Source: Paenibacillus psychroresistens (GTDB lineage: Bacteria > Bacillota > Bacilli > Paenibacillales > NBRC-103111). From it: DNA of 64,000 nt. The position numbers and the translations under genes are program-made. The stretch covers positions 7,081,501-7,145,500 of the forward strand of contig NZ_CP034235.1 in assembly GCF_009728935.1 (NCBI RefSeq). The letters run 5' to 3'. The notes under the pieces were generated by a model. That model searched no databases, was not told the DNA's origin, and saw only the letters and a program-made list of their open reading frames with translations. Every line of letters starts with the position of its first letter. Position 1 is the stretch's first letter. This document shows positions 1 to 8,410 of the stretch, in pieces.

Positions 1-102
1 TAAGCATAAGCCTTGCTTTGTAGCGGCTAGATAGAGCGGCCTGTTCTGGAAAATCAGATGTACCCAGGTCCCCCAATACACTTCTATTTTAGTTCTGCCC
101 AT
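1..102 (-). CDS. Methylated-DNA--protein-cysteine methyltransferase, N-terminal part (cut by window edge)
   Basis: An open frame runs from an ATG at 102-100 to the left edge, giving 34 residues. A purine-rich AGAAGGGA lies a short distance upstream of the ATG as a ribosome binding site. The residues include VYWGT near position 8 and YLAATKQGLC near 24. This pattern resembles the start of Ogt/MGMT-type DNA repair proteins in Bacillales, where an aromatic-Trp pair is followed by a beta-strand ending in GLC. Those proteins transfer alkyl groups from O6-alkylguanine to their own cysteine. The catalytic PCHR motif would lie outside the window, so the call rests on the N-terminus alone and could be wrong. 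Confidence 0.5.
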   Translation of the reverse strand, partial: MGRTKIEVYWGTWVHLIFQNRPLYLAATKQGLCL

Positions 103-200
103 TAGCCCGTAATCCCTTCTGAAATAACTTCCTTTTTGAGTAAATATGTTTACAGCTATTCACTCTATAATAGTAGAATATTGAGATACATGCTATAAGC

Positions 201-404
201 GACTCCTACCACTCAGATGAGTTATATGGATTTTCTCCCGTTAATAAATGGATTCAGATAGGTTTTTACGATTTAGATGGATTTCCTCCTGATAATTCAG
301 CGAAAATAGCCTTGAAACAGCTAAAGGTACTTTTTTACATGGAGCTTTTCCAGTTATTCACTGAATTTGCCCGAATAATGGATATTAACGGGAGGGATTC
401 CAGT
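201..404. repeat. Dispersed structured repeat, copy 1
   Basis: About 200 bp that recur at 8411-8618 with roughly 80 percent identity by eye. It contains degenerate units of the form ATGGAATTTCTCCTGTTAAT at about 226, 277 and 339, and one inverted unit at about 382-401 (TATTAACGGGAGGGATTCC). The first and last units can pair, as can ATTCAG near 295 with CTGAAT near 361, so the element could fold into a nested hairpin. It is noncoding. It lies between the partial repair gene and the terminator of the solute-binding-protein operon. Confidence 0.7.
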
Positions 405-412
405 TAGATTCG

Positions 413-441
413 CAAAAAAACAGCGCAAGAGGTGCGCTGCT
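413..441 (-). terminator. Rho-independent terminator of the importer operon
   Basis: On the minus strand CAGCGCA, a short loop and TGCGCTG are followed by a run of seven T. It lies just downstream of the stop codon of the gene at 458-1768 and ends the operon that begins at 4795. Confidence 0.85.
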
Positions 442-457
442 TCAGCTTCAATGTTGG

Positions 458-1768
458 CTACTCGTTTAAAATGGTTGTCACCTTGTTCTGGATCAGCTTG
501 GCTACTTCCTCTGCAGACTTTTGTTCGCTAAAGAATGCTCTGGGTTCATCACCAATAATAGAAATTAGACTACCGTTCACATCTGAATAGTTATCCGCAG
601 TGCTAATGAGCTGTTTAAACTGCATAAATTCTTCATCCGATACCTTGGGTACTTTCCCATTTGAAAGCTTGAACGTACCACTTTTAACTTTTTCCTGAAT
701 GTCGTTTAGCTGCTTCTCGTTCACAGATTTAAGCAATGAAAATCCTTCTCTATCTTGCAAGGATTGGCCATCAGCCGATAACAAGTAAGCAATAAATTCC
801 CAAGCCGCCACTTTAACTGGAGAGTTGGTATTAATAGCGAGCTGGGAGACAGGTATAATCCTCGCCCCACCTTTTTGTTCTGGTTTTTGCAGCAGCTTTG
901 GATTTGAGAAATACATATGTGAAGCATTTATAAAATCTGCAGGCGATTGCAAACGGATAGAATAGAACATTTGCTTACCTACATCCGCTGGTTCAGAAGT
1001 CATGACATGATCATCATACATTTTTTTAATTTGCTGCATCGCTTCCAGGAATAAGGGAGAATCGAACTTTGCCTTTTTCGTTGTATGATCAACGAATTCT
1101 GCATAATTATCCACAATCATTTCTTGGAGGAGAAGCTCCGGCGGGTCATTCGCTAAAGCGTAGCGGCGTTCCGTGCCGCTATCCCCCAGTTTCTTCGAAA
1201 TCTCTGCAAACTCTTTCCAGTTCCAATTCTTATCGTCGACATTCGCGTTCTTAAGAATGTCGCCATCGCCAACGAACCCCCGAAGGGAGAACCCTAAAGG
1301 CATGACATACAGACCGCCATTCTGCTTCATTACATCCAAAATATTCATTTGCAAATCGCTTTTATTCAGCGTTTTGTCTTGCTCGATGGACTCATTCATG
1401 TTCAGGATAAGCTTTTTGCTCACATAATCATCGATAGGCAAGCTGCTTATTTCGAAGATATCCGGACCTTTCCCTGATAGCAGTGCTGCATTCGTCGTTT
1501 TTTGGTATTTTTCATAATCCTCTGTAATCTGAATCTGCAAATCAATGTCGGGATACTTTTCTTCAAACTTTTTCTCTGCCGTCTGGTAAAATGCGCTCGA
1601 TTTATCCAAAGCATGCAGCTTTTGAATAGCCAAAGTAACGACCTTTTTACCTTCTTTAATTACTACTTTCTCCGTACTAGCCGGTTCCGCGCTGCCTCCA
1701 GAACCGCCGCATGCAGTCATCGCCGTCAATAAAGTACCAATCAATATCATACCTAACCACTTTTTCAT
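458..1768 (-). CDS. ABC transporter solute-binding lipoprotein (family 1)
   Basis: A 436-residue extracellular substrate-binding protein. The N-terminus MKKWLGMILIGTLLTAMTAC is a type II signal with the lipobox ending at Cys20, so the protein should be a membrane-anchored lipoprotein. The GPDIFEI and AAWEFIAYLLS stretches are typical of family 1 (MalE-like) binding proteins. The start has a GGAGGAATT ribosome binding site. It is the last gene of the operon after two MalF/MalG-type permeases and an HlyD-like adaptor, and it is followed by a terminator. The ligand cannot be read from the sequence. Its linkage to a VanRS-type promoter makes a cell-envelope role at least as likely as sugar uptake; that point is inference. 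Confidence 0.88.
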   Translation of the reverse strand: MKKWLGMILIGTLLTAMTACGGSGGSAEPASTEKVVIKEGKKVVTLAIQKLHALDKSSAFYQTAEKKFEEKYPDIDLQIQITEDYEKYQKTTNAALLSGKGPDIFEISSLPIDDYVSKKLILNMNESIEQDKTLNKSDLQMNILDVMKQNGGLYVMPLGFSLRGFVGDGDILKNANVDDKNWNWKEFAEISKKLGDSGTERRYALANDPPELLLQEMIVDNYAEFVDHTTKKAKFDSPLFLEAMQQIKKMYDDHVMTSEPADVGKQMFYSIRLQSPADFINASHMYFSNPKLLQKPEQKGGARIIPVSQLAINTNSPVKVAAWEFIAYLLSADGQSLQDREGFSLLKSVNEKQLNDIQEKVKSGTFKLSNGKVPKVSDEEFMQFKQLISTADNYSDVNGSLISIIGDEPRAFFSEQKSAEEVAKLIQNKVTTILNE

Positions 1769-1811
1769 AGTATGAATTCCTCCAAGTTTTTATTAAATAA
1801 ATGCTTAATTA

Positions 1812-2969
1812 TTACAGACGAACACGATCTCCATCTTGTATAGGCTCACTGCTTTCGAGAATAATAAGGTCGTCCTCATAGAGGCTATCCGCTTGAATCA
1901 TGGTTTCTTTGCCATTAGTTTCACTGGATTGGATTTGGACTTTACGGACAACAGAGACATTGCCTAGTGCACCCCTCTGCACTTCAATTTTATAAACAAA
2001 CATCCCGTCATGGTCTTGATGAATAGCCTCATTGGAGATAACCAATCCCTCTTGGTGCGAGTGTTTCTCGAGTTTGATCTCTGCCTGCTCACCTCCCTTC
2101 AGCTCAGAATCAACGACCTTTATGCGAAGAGTCTTCTGCGGGATCGTTTGAGGCGTGCTCGCTTCATCTTCAGTTGAGCTCTCGGATCGTGATTCTGCAT
2201 TTCCAATTTCTTCTATCGTGCCTTCGATCATACGGGATTGTTGATCTTGGACTGCCTTTACTTCAACGTCTATTTTTTCTCCCATTGAAATCGCTAAGCT
2301 AGATAAGAACGTTGAATCCGCAGAAATATCCAACCGATAACCCAATCTGCTGTTCGAGATAATAACATCCGGTTCACCCGTAGATGGTAACCCTTCTACG
2401 CCATTCAATTGAGTAATCACACCGTCAAAAGGAGCCATTATCTCCTGTTGGCTGGCCAGACGATCCTTTAACTCATTAATTTTCCGCTCTTGCGTACCCA
2501 GATCAAGTTTACGTATCTCAATATCGCGTCTTACAGTCCGAATTTGGAGCTCGTCGCCTTCCTTAGTTGACTGAATAAACTGATCTTGAATATTCTGCAG
2601 CTCCATTTTCTGCTTGTCCAAGCTGGTCACCTCATCCGCCACTTCTCGTTCGGCAGTCTTGCTGTCATAAGTGACTAGCTTTTGCCCCATCTTCACATGA
2701 TCTCCGTCTTTCACGAGCAGCTGCTTTACCTTCCAGCCAGCAGGATTTGATAATTTCGCTTCGGCTAGCGGCTGTAATATACCACTGTCTTCAATCGTAA
2801 ATAAAAGACTCCCTTTTACCGGCTTTTCGGTTATCACTTTCGGCAATTTCAATGATTGCAGTGTGTTGCTGAACAACGTAAAAAATAATAGCAATCCAAT
2901 AAAAACAATGAACACCACTAGAATGATTCTTTTGCGTTTGCGATCACTCCGCTCTTTTTCCAGCTCCAT
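1812..2969 (-). CDS. HlyD/MacA-type membrane-fusion adaptor
   Basis: A 385-residue protein with a basic N-terminus, one membrane segment at about residues 14-33 and a long extracytoplasmic part. The stretch around residues 60-100 (AKLSNPAGWKVKQLLVKDGD, then GQKLVTYD) is a biotinyl-lipoyl half-domain. A coiled-coil region follows at about 115-170, then the second half-motif MAPFDGVITQL and a C-terminal beta-barrel. This is the layout of periplasmic-adaptor/YknX proteins that normally serve efflux pumps. Here it sits between a MalG-type permease and a solute-binding lipoprotein, with no MacB, FtsX or RND partner nearby. It may link the importer to a wall or lipid substrate, or work with a pump encoded elsewhere. 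Family assignment is firm; the role is open. Confidence 0.85.
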   Translation of the reverse strand: MELEKERSDRKRKRIILVVFIVFIGLLLFFTLFSNTLQSLKLPKVITEKPVKGSLLFTIEDSGILQPLAEAKLSNPAGWKVKQLLVKDGDHVKMGQKLVTYDSKTAEREVADEVTSLDKQKMELQNIQDQFIQSTKEGDELQIRTVRRDIEIRKLDLGTQERKINELKDRLASQQEIMAPFDGVITQLNGVEGLPSTGEPDVIISNSRLGYRLDISADSTFLSSLAISMGEKIDVEVKAVQDQQSRMIEGTIEEIGNAESRSESSTEDEASTPQTIPQKTLRIKVVDSELKGGEQAEIKLEKHSHQEGLVISNEAIHQDHDGMFVYKIEVQRGALGNVSVVRKVQIQSSETNGKETMIQADSLYEDDLIILESSEPIQDGDRVRL

Positions 2970-2996
2970 ATTCCGTCGTTCTCCTTTCCCCCAAAA

Positions 2997-3869
2997 TTAC
3001 CCTTTGATGCCAGACAATTGAATGCCTTCAATGAAATACGTTTCCGCATATAGAAACAGCAGCACCATTGGAGCCATATAAAGCATCGATGCGGCGGAAG
3101 CAATTCCTCCTCCATTAATCCTGGATAAATAAATCGACAACGGCTGCTTGAACGGATCGTCCAAGAATATAAGCGGCTGCTCTACCATGTTCCAATAATC
3201 GACGAACAGCAGGATAACAAGTGCAGCCAGCCCTGGCTTGATCATTGGAATAATGATTTTATAGAAAATTCGCAAATGACTAGCTCCATCCATCTTGGCC
3301 GCTTCTATGTAAGCATAAGGAATATCTTGCATGAATTGTCTGAGCATAAATACACCGAAGGCTGCGAAAATACCGGGTAATATAATCGCACCATTACTAT
3401 TCAACAAACCAAGCTTAGCCGCCATAATATAATTCGGAACTAGAGTCACTTGAAATGGCATGAGCATTGTCAAAACATAGACGAGAAACAATTGCTCGCG
3501 TCCGCGAAACTGCAGCTTGGAGAATGCGTAGGCGGCTAGTGCTGCTACTAAGGTTTGTCCTGCAATAATCGGCACCACCAGTTTTACCGAATTCCAGAAC
3601 ATGATAAGAAATCTAGGACTGTCCAGCAACACATTGCCATACTGCTCCAAGGTCACTTGATCTGGCAGCAGCTTAAGATTCACGAAAGGGCTTGCTCTCC
3701 CGGCAACCGCTTTGTCCATCTGTCCTATAGGTCCGTAGTTAAGGTCGATTTCCTGATCTGTCATAAGCGAATTTGTGAAAGTAATAACAATCGGGAATAC
3801 TAACATCACGGCTATGACTCCCATAACGAGCGTTAACGCACCCTTCTGCAATATTTTGGCAACTAGCAC
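2997..3869 (-). CDS. ABC transporter permease, MalG type
   Basis: A 290-residue inner-membrane permease with about six hydrophobic segments. The conserved cytoplasmic EAA loop is visible as YIEAAKMDGASHLRIFYKII at about residues 190-210 and is the docking site for the ATPase. The start is a GTG preceded by GGGGGAAGGAAAATT. It follows the MalF-type gene after 14 bp and precedes the adaptor gene after 27 bp, so the genes are co-transcribed. No ATPase is encoded in the operon, as is usual for importers that share an MsmX/UgpC-type ATPase. The substrate is unknown. Confidence 0.9.
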   Translation of the reverse strand: MLVAKILQKGALTLVMGVIAVMLVFPIVITFTNSLMTDQEIDLNYGPIGQMDKAVAGRASPFVNLKLLPDQVTLEQYGNVLLDSPRFLIMFWNSVKLVVPIIAGQTLVAALAAYAFSKLQFRGREQLFLVYVLTMLMPFQVTLVPNYIMAAKLGLLNSNGAIILPGIFAAFGVFMLRQFMQDIPYAYIEAAKMDGASHLRIFYKIIIPMIKPGLAALVILLFVDYWNMVEQPLIFLDDPFKQPLSIYLSRINGGGIASAASMLYMAPMVLLFLYAETYFIEGIQLSGIKG

Positions 3870-3883
3870 AATTTTCCTTCCCC

Positions 3884-4795
3884 CTATTCCATGAACTGCC
3901 GATACCGCCGCTCAATTGCAAACAATCCAAGGACGATCAACAGTATGCAGCCGACCATCAAGTTCGCCGCCGCAGTCAGCTTCTGAATATCCAACGCCAC
4001 GAACATATTGTTCATATAGTGCTGCATCATGTATATACTGTCGTGCGGATAATCGCCTGCGATCAAATACGTTTCGCGAAATACTTTAAACGAATTAAGG
4101 ATCGACATTATGACTACAAAAAACATCGTCGAGGTTAGATAAACTAGCGTAATACTGCTAAACTGCCGTAAACGCCCCGCCCCTTCAATTTGCGCGGTTT
4201 CGTAATAATCCTTAGGGATTTGCTGCAGTCCTGCCAAGAATAAAATTACGTTATAGCCAATGTTCTTCCATAAATAAACGACAATGATTACATTTCGCGC
4301 CGCATCGGTCTTCATCCAATCTACTCGCGCTAATCCGAAGCCGCTCAGCCAGAAGTTTAGCGAACCGTTCCAATCAAAAAGCATCTGCCAGATCAGAATA
4401 ATCGAGGCGACTGGAACAACAAGCGGCAGCACATAGGCAGTCCGCAGCCATTTGCGCAGGTAAATATTTTTGTTCAGCAGCATCGCCAAAGCTAGTGAAA
4501 GCACAAGGATTAGCGGAACACTAATCGCACTAAAATAAAACGTATTGGATGCCGCCTTTCGAAAGGAACCACTCGCAAGCAGCTCGCGGTAGTTATCCAA
4601 TCCCACAAAATGACTGTCTACCGTACTATCTATAAAAGAATAGAACACTCCAATGGCAAACGGGATAAGATAAAACAGCGCGAAACCGATAACGCTTGGT
4701 GCGAGAAATAGCCATGCTGCTGCTGAATCCGTACGAAGCCATTTTTTTATTGTCTTCTTCGTGATGAAGTTATGCCAAAAACCCCACTTCTTCAT
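3884..4795 (-). CDS. ABC transporter permease, MalF type
   Basis: A 303-residue permease and first gene of the operon 4795-458. An N-terminal cytoplasmic tail is followed by six predicted membrane segments. The EAA loop reads DYYETAQIEGAGRLRQFSSI at about residues 215-235. The ribosome binding site AGGAGGAGCTGGAA is strong. The gene is preceded by the 50-bp promoter module also found before vanY, which suggests control by the adjacent VanRS-like pair. It should form the membrane channel together with the MalG-type partner. The ligand cannot be predicted. Confidence 0.9.
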   Translation of the reverse strand: MKKWGFWHNFITKKTIKKWLRTDSAAAWLFLAPSVIGFALFYLIPFAIGVFYSFIDSTVDSHFVGLDNYRELLASGSFRKAASNTFYFSAISVPLILVLSLALAMLLNKNIYLRKWLRTAYVLPLVVPVASIILIWQMLFDWNGSLNFWLSGFGLARVDWMKTDAARNVIIVVYLWKNIGYNVILFLAGLQQIPKDYYETAQIEGAGRLRQFSSITLVYLTSTMFFVVIMSILNSFKVFRETYLIAGDYPHDSIYMMQHYMNNMFVALDIQKLTAAANLMVGCILLIVLGLFAIERRYRQFME

Positions 4796-4823
4796 TTCCA
4801 GCTCCTCCTCCCATTCCTATATT

Positions 4824-4873
4824 TAGAATAGGGGAGTCTGATAAAAGAAAAAGTAGGGTAAATATAAAGTTTT
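4824..4873 (-). promoter_or_regulatory. Putative VanR-type promoter module, copy 1
   Basis: Fifty bases that match 8240-8289 without gaps at about 37 positions by my count. On the minus strand the module holds CTTTATATTTACCCT as the likely activator site and TATTCTA as the -10. No good -35 hexamer is present, which fits an activated promoter. It ends about 28 bp from the start codon at 4795; copy 2 ends about 30 bp from vanY. Confidence 0.6.
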
Positions 4874-4895
4874 CATAAAATGAATGGAACAGTAG

Positions 4896-6005
4896 CTAAA
4901 CGTTTTCTTCGGGTACAAATTTTTGCGGGAAACGCACTTCAAAAAGCGTACGAATTAAGCTGCTTTGGGCGGAAATCGTGCCTTGATGCTGCGCAACAAT
5001 ATTCTTGGCAATGGACAAACCAAGTCCAGTGCTGCCTTCGCGATGAGTTCGCGCTTGATCACCCGTATAAAACATTTCAAAAATATGCGGCAGTTCTTCT
5101 TGCGGGATGCAATCTCCATAATTCACCACTTGAATCACCACATCATTTGCATCAAGACTGCAATGAATATCGATAAACTGGCCATCTTTTCCATAGCGAA
5201 TGGCGTTCGTCAGCAGATTTTCAAAAACACGTGCCAACAATTCTCCGTCCCCCCAAATAGTTAGATGTGGAGTCATATATAATCGAGTACCTAGGTTGTT
5301 TTTCTCAAAAACAGGATACAATTCTTCGTTCAATTGGATGAGGAGCTCACTCAAATCAATTGGCTTTTTTTCAAAGGTAAGCTTGCCGTAGTTCATACGC
5401 GTAATTTCGAATAGCTCGTCAATAAGCTTTTCTAAACGCTGTGATTTGGTATAGGCAATGCTCGTATAGTGCTGGATTTGCTCACTAGTCAATTGATTGT
5501 CCCGAAGAATAAAATCCAAATAACCTAAAACAGAAGTCAGTGGTGTACGCAAATCATGCGCCAAATTTAAGACCAATTGCTCCTTGCTGTTTTCTGCAAA
5601 ATCGCCTCTATCTAAAGCCTGCTGCAATTTTTCACTTGCCAAATTAATGTCTCTCGCAATATCTCCGATTTCATCTTCTGATTGTATACGGATACGGTTG
5701 TTGAAATCTCCATTTGCCAGTAAATTAATCCCGCTGGATATTTCTTTAAAATAAGCTGCATAACGTTTGGTGATGAGATAGAATAATAACAACGATAGAG
5801 GAATGAAAATAAGCAAAAAGAAGTTAACATCCCCTATATCTCTTATGAAAAAACGAATTTTAGTCAGTGGATTTCCCCACTTGGTTGTAGAATAATAGAG
5901 TTGGAGAGCTTTATAGAGCAAATAGGTAATGGCAGCAGAAAAAAGCATGCTTATTCCAAAGAGCTCAACCATTTTAAAGCGAAAGCTTCGACTGATTTTA
6001 GCCAT
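4896..6005 (-). CDS. vanS: Sensor histidine kinase, VanS-like
   Basis: A 369-residue membrane kinase. Two membrane segments (about residues 14-36 and 60-79) flank a short outside loop, followed by HAMP-like sequence (about 82-135) and the H-box NLAHDLRTPLTSVLGYL with the phospho-acceptor His150. An N-box region (ENLLTNAIRYG) and a G-box (STGLGLSIAKNIV) complete the ATP-binding domain. The start overlaps the end of the regulator gene by 8 bp, so the two are translationally coupled. The sequence resembles VanS-type kinases of the VanB and YcbM group. The small sensor loop fits detection of a membrane or envelope signal. No vanHAX genes are nearby, so true glycopeptide resistance is not shown. 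Confidence 0.85.
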   Translation of the reverse strand: MAKISRSFRFKMVELFGISMLFSAAITYLLYKALQLYYSTTKWGNPLTKIRFFIRDIGDVNFFLLIFIPLSLLLFYLITKRYAAYFKEISSGINLLANGDFNNRIRIQSEDEIGDIARDINLASEKLQQALDRGDFAENSKEQLVLNLAHDLRTPLTSVLGYLDFILRDNQLTSEQIQHYTSIAYTKSQRLEKLIDELFEITRMNYGKLTFEKKPIDLSELLIQLNEELYPVFEKNNLGTRLYMTPHLTIWGDGELLARVFENLLTNAIRYGKDGQFIDIHCSLDANDVVIQVVNYGDCIPQEELPHIFEMFYTGDQARTHREGSTGLGLSIAKNIVAQHQGTISAQSSLIRTLFEVRFPQKFVPEENV

Positions 6006-6693
6006 TGAATGTATATCCCACTCCCCAAACAGTTTTGATCAGTTTGTTTTGATGAATATCTTCTCCAAGTTTTTTGCGCAAGGTGCGTATATGAACCATG
6101 ACCGTATTGCTGCCTTCATAGTATGCATCACCCCACACCTGCTGAAAGATGTTTTCCGCACTATACACTTTCTTGGGATAACTGGCTAGCAGATACAAAA
6201 TATCAAACTCTTTTGGAGTTAGTTCAATAGGCTTGCCATATAGAAACACAGTGTGTTCTTCGGGATAGATGATCAATCCGCCTGCCTCTAAAGCAAGCTT
6301 GTTCGTTTGTGCAGTTTGATTAAACAACGAGGAACGTCTCAGTTGAGCATTCACACGAGCAACCAGCTCCATCGGATTGAACGGTTTAGTCATATAATCA
6401 TCGGCTCCGCTTACCAGTCCTGTAATCTTATCAAGATCAGTCGTTTTGGCGCTGAGGAATATAATAGGCAGATGATGCTGTGCTCTTATTTGCCTTGTAA
6501 CTTCGTATCCATCCAGCTTCGGCATCATAATATCTAGAATCGCCAAGTCAATCGAGTTCGTCTGAAAAGCAGATACAGCTTCTTGCCCATCGTATACTTT
6601 AATGCAGCTGTAGCCCTCTTTTTCTAAATGCAGCTCGATCAAATCGGCAATCTCTACCTCATCATCCGCTATCAGAATTGTGATCGCCTTCAT
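5998..6693 (-). CDS. vanR: Response regulator, OmpR family, VanR-like
   Basis: A 231-residue two-domain regulator. The receiver domain has the acidic pair Asp10-Asp11, the phosphorylated Asp54 (LAILDIMMPKLDG) and Lys83. The C-terminal winged helix ends with VMVHIRTLRKKLG and TVWGVGYTFNG, typical of the OmpR/PhoB family. It is the first gene of the two-gene operon with the kinase. It is the natural candidate to bind the duplicated promoter module before the importer operon and before vanY, since that module occurs only at its two neighbouring transcription units in this window. That link is inference; the family call is strong. Confidence 0.87.
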   Translation of the reverse strand: MKAITILIADDEVEIADLIELHLEKEGYSCIKVYDGQEAVSAFQTNSIDLAILDIMMPKLDGYEVTRQIRAQHHLPIIFLSAKTTDLDKITGLVSGADDYMTKPFNPMELVARVNAQLRRSSLFNQTAQTNKLALEAGGLIIYPEEHTVFLYGKPIELTPKEFDILYLLASYPKKVYSAENIFQQVWGDAYYEGSNTVMVHIRTLRKKLGEDIHQNKLIKTVWGVGYTFNG

Positions 6694-6761
6694 TATTCCA
6701 CCCCTATATCACGATAGTATTCCTATTATTGTAGCAGATTTATTCCTATTCTATATGACTT

Positions 6762-6798
6762 TAGCCCGTATTAGCTCATAACAAGCTAAACGGGCCTA
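6762..6798. terminator. Hairpin at the end of vanZ
   Basis: TAGCCCGTATTAGCT and AGCTAAACGGGCCTA form an imperfect stem that overlaps the vanZ stop codon and separates vanYZ from the vanRS promoter. The T-rich tract (TATTTTTTG) lies on the plus-strand side, so as a minus-strand terminator it lacks a good U-run. Confidence 0.5.
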
Positions 6799-7310
6799 TT
6801 TTTTGCTCGGGTAACATTTAGGGTGGTTCCCATAAGCAATATACCTATTTTGAAAGCAAAGAAACCAATCAAGCCTCCGCTAGAATTTAAAATGAGGTCA
6901 TCGACGTCAAAGCTTCCTATGGAAAATACAGCCTGCGCGCTTTCCAAACAAAGACTTAAACCGAAAGAACGTATAAAAGCACCAATAAAGGATATTTTTT
7001 TGTTTTTTGATAATAAGCCAAGAAGAATACCGTATGGCATAAATATGGCGATATTCCCTACAAGGTAGAATAAATCATGACTCGATAACTCATTCATCGT
7101 TCTTGATATCTCTTTAAATGGAGTCAAATTGCCATGGTGTATTCGCCTTGATATATAATCAGGATTAACTAAGCTAATCTTTAGCTGCTGCCAGAGAAAT
7201 GTCATGTCAATCGAACCAAACTTAAAAAGCACAACTTTGCAAAGTACATATACATATATAGCAAACATCAATTGAATTTTAATATCATAAAATATGTTTT
7301 TTTGCTTCAT
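6786..7310 (-). CDS. vanZ: VanZ-family membrane protein
   Basis: About 174 residues with four to five hydrophobic segments. The signature of VanZ-like proteins is visible: NLTPFKEI near the first loop, GNIAIFMPYGILLGLL in the middle, then LCLESAQAVFSIGSFDVDDL and NSSGGLIGF. I place the start at the ATG at 7310, preceded by AGGTGAGG at good spacing; an upstream ATG that overlaps the vanY stop by one base is the alternative. VanZ proteins raise tolerance to teicoplanin and lipoglycopeptides by an uncertain mechanism. It is co-transcribed with vanY. Confidence 0.85.
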   Translation of the reverse strand: MKQKNIFYDIKIQLMFAIYVYVLCKVVLFKFGSIDMTFLWQQLKISLVNPDYISRRIHHGNLTPFKEISRTMNELSSHDLFYLVGNIAIFMPYGILLGLLSKNKKISFIGAFIRSFGLSLCLESAQAVFSIGSFDVDDLILNSSGGLIGFFAFKIGILLMGTTLNVTRAKNRPV

Positions 7311-7339
7311 TTTTGTCGCCTCACCTTCTTGAAGCCCCA

Positions 7340-8209
7340 TCAGGAGCTCACCGTCACAATAATACCGTCCATATTGTTGCCTGAAATCTCATAGCTGCCA
7401 TTCTTTGGTACATGAATACTTGTGTTTTCGGAGATCGGATAGTAAGTAATTTCATAGCTTTTCTGATCAATAGTAGTCGTAATCGTTTTTTGTGCTTTCA
7501 AGAGATCCAAATATTCCTCCAAGACCAAGTTCTTTTCCTGCATAATTGCGCTGTGCGGCAGACCAACATAACGAAAATGCCAGGGCTCTGATTGAATGCC
7601 CGTAATTGCCGTTTTATCACTCGGATAACGCAAGATAAAGCCATAACTCGATGCATTTTTTTTCAGCCACTTTCCTTCGGATGCATAATTCATTTCACCT
7701 TCCGTAGATCCAATGTCTAGCGATAACCCTAAATTATGTTCACTATAGCCTGCAGGCAACGCATAGTCAGATCCCATTTGCTGATAGAGCTGATTTTGTT
7801 CTGTATTGTCCCGATAGCCGCTGCTGATTAAAAAACGGCTAACCCCATCAATAGCTGCGGCTCCAATCATCGTCGAAAATCTTTGCACTAAGCTTGGCGA
7901 CAGCTGAATCGTTTTATCCAGTACTATGAATCCATTCACCAGCTCTCTATGCTCAGACAACTTGACCTCTTCCGTCGCTTCACCCCCATCTGGTACAGGA
8001 TGGTCCTTATTAACCAACAACAAATTGCCCTTGTAAATCTGAGCTTTTGTTACCTTAATGGTTTGCTCGTTCTGTTGAGTAGTCACCTCTTGATCTTGGG
8101 ATTGATTCTCTTCTTCCGGTGGTTTCTCAATAACGATTTTCTGTTTATGTTGTACATATCCATATCCCAGCAGTAATAATATAATAAGCCAAAAAACCCA
8201 TTTCTTCAT
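7340..8209 (-). CDS. vanY: D-Ala-D-Ala carboxypeptidase, VanY type (M15B)
   Basis: A 289-residue membrane-anchored peptidase. An N-terminal hydrophobic anchor (residues 5-18) is followed by an acidic, Gln-rich linker and the M15B domain. The zinc site is complete: SEHNLGLSLD gives His158 and Asp165, and EPWHFRY gives the catalytic Glu208 and the third ligand His211. Such enzymes trim the terminal D-Ala of peptidoglycan stems, which removes the vancomycin target. It is the first gene of a two-gene operon with vanZ, with an AGGAGGATAATAAA ribosome binding site and the second copy of the VanR-type promoter module. About 70 C-terminal residues extend past the usual domain. Confidence 0.9.
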   Translation of the reverse strand: MKKWVFWLIILLLLGYGYVQHKQKIVIEKPPEEENQSQDQEVTTQQNEQTIKVTKAQIYKGNLLLVNKDHPVPDGGEATEEVKLSEHRELVNGFIVLDKTIQLSPSLVQRFSTMIGAAAIDGVSRFLISSGYRDNTEQNQLYQQMGSDYALPAGYSEHNLGLSLDIGSTEGEMNYASEGKWLKKNASSYGFILRYPSDKTAITGIQSEPWHFRYVGLPHSAIMQEKNLVLEEYLDLLKAQKTITTTIDQKSYEITYYPISENTSIHVPKNGSYEISGNNMDGIIVTVSS

Positions 8210-8239
8210 TTTATTATCCTCCTAATCCTTCAGTAACTC

Positions 8240-8289
8240 TAGGATAAGGAAAACTAATAAAAAAGAAATGAGTATAAACATAAAGTTTT
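8240..8289 (-). promoter_or_regulatory. Putative VanR-type promoter module, copy 2
   Basis: The same 50-bp module as at 4824-4873. On the minus strand it contains CTTTATGTTTATACTC, then TTTTTTATTAG and the -10-like TATCCTA. Strand, order and distance to the start codon (about 30 bp from vanY) all match copy 1. Confidence 0.6.
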
Positions 8290-8323
8290 TCTTAAATTTC
8301 TGTTATTCCTGTACTACGCTTTA

Positions 8324-8407
8324 TTAATTCTCGTCAAATTCCTTAATAGGAAGTCCTGCATCTTTCCAAGCCTTCGTTCCTCCATCAAGAATGTAAACGT
8401 CCGTAAA
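8324..8407 (-). pseudogene. Rhodanese-domain gene, 3' remnant
   Basis: In the minus-strand frame ending at the TAA at 8324-8326 the residues VYILDGGTKAWKDAGLPI can be read. This is the characteristic C-terminal helix region of rhodanese domains. The frame meets a stop at 8408-8410, exactly where repeat copy 2 begins. Everything upstream, including the catalytic Cys loop, is missing. It is a remnant, not a functional sulfurtransferase. Confidence 0.65.
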
Positions 8408-8410
8408 TCA

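Noticed and set aside
7949..8176. Plus-strand hydrophobic frame
   Set aside because: It is the complement of the Gln-rich linker and anchor of VanY.
5998..8209. Glycopeptide resistance operon
   Set aside because: VanR/S, VanY and VanZ are present, but vanH, vanA/B-type ligase and vanX are absent from the window; the set alone does not give high-level resistance.
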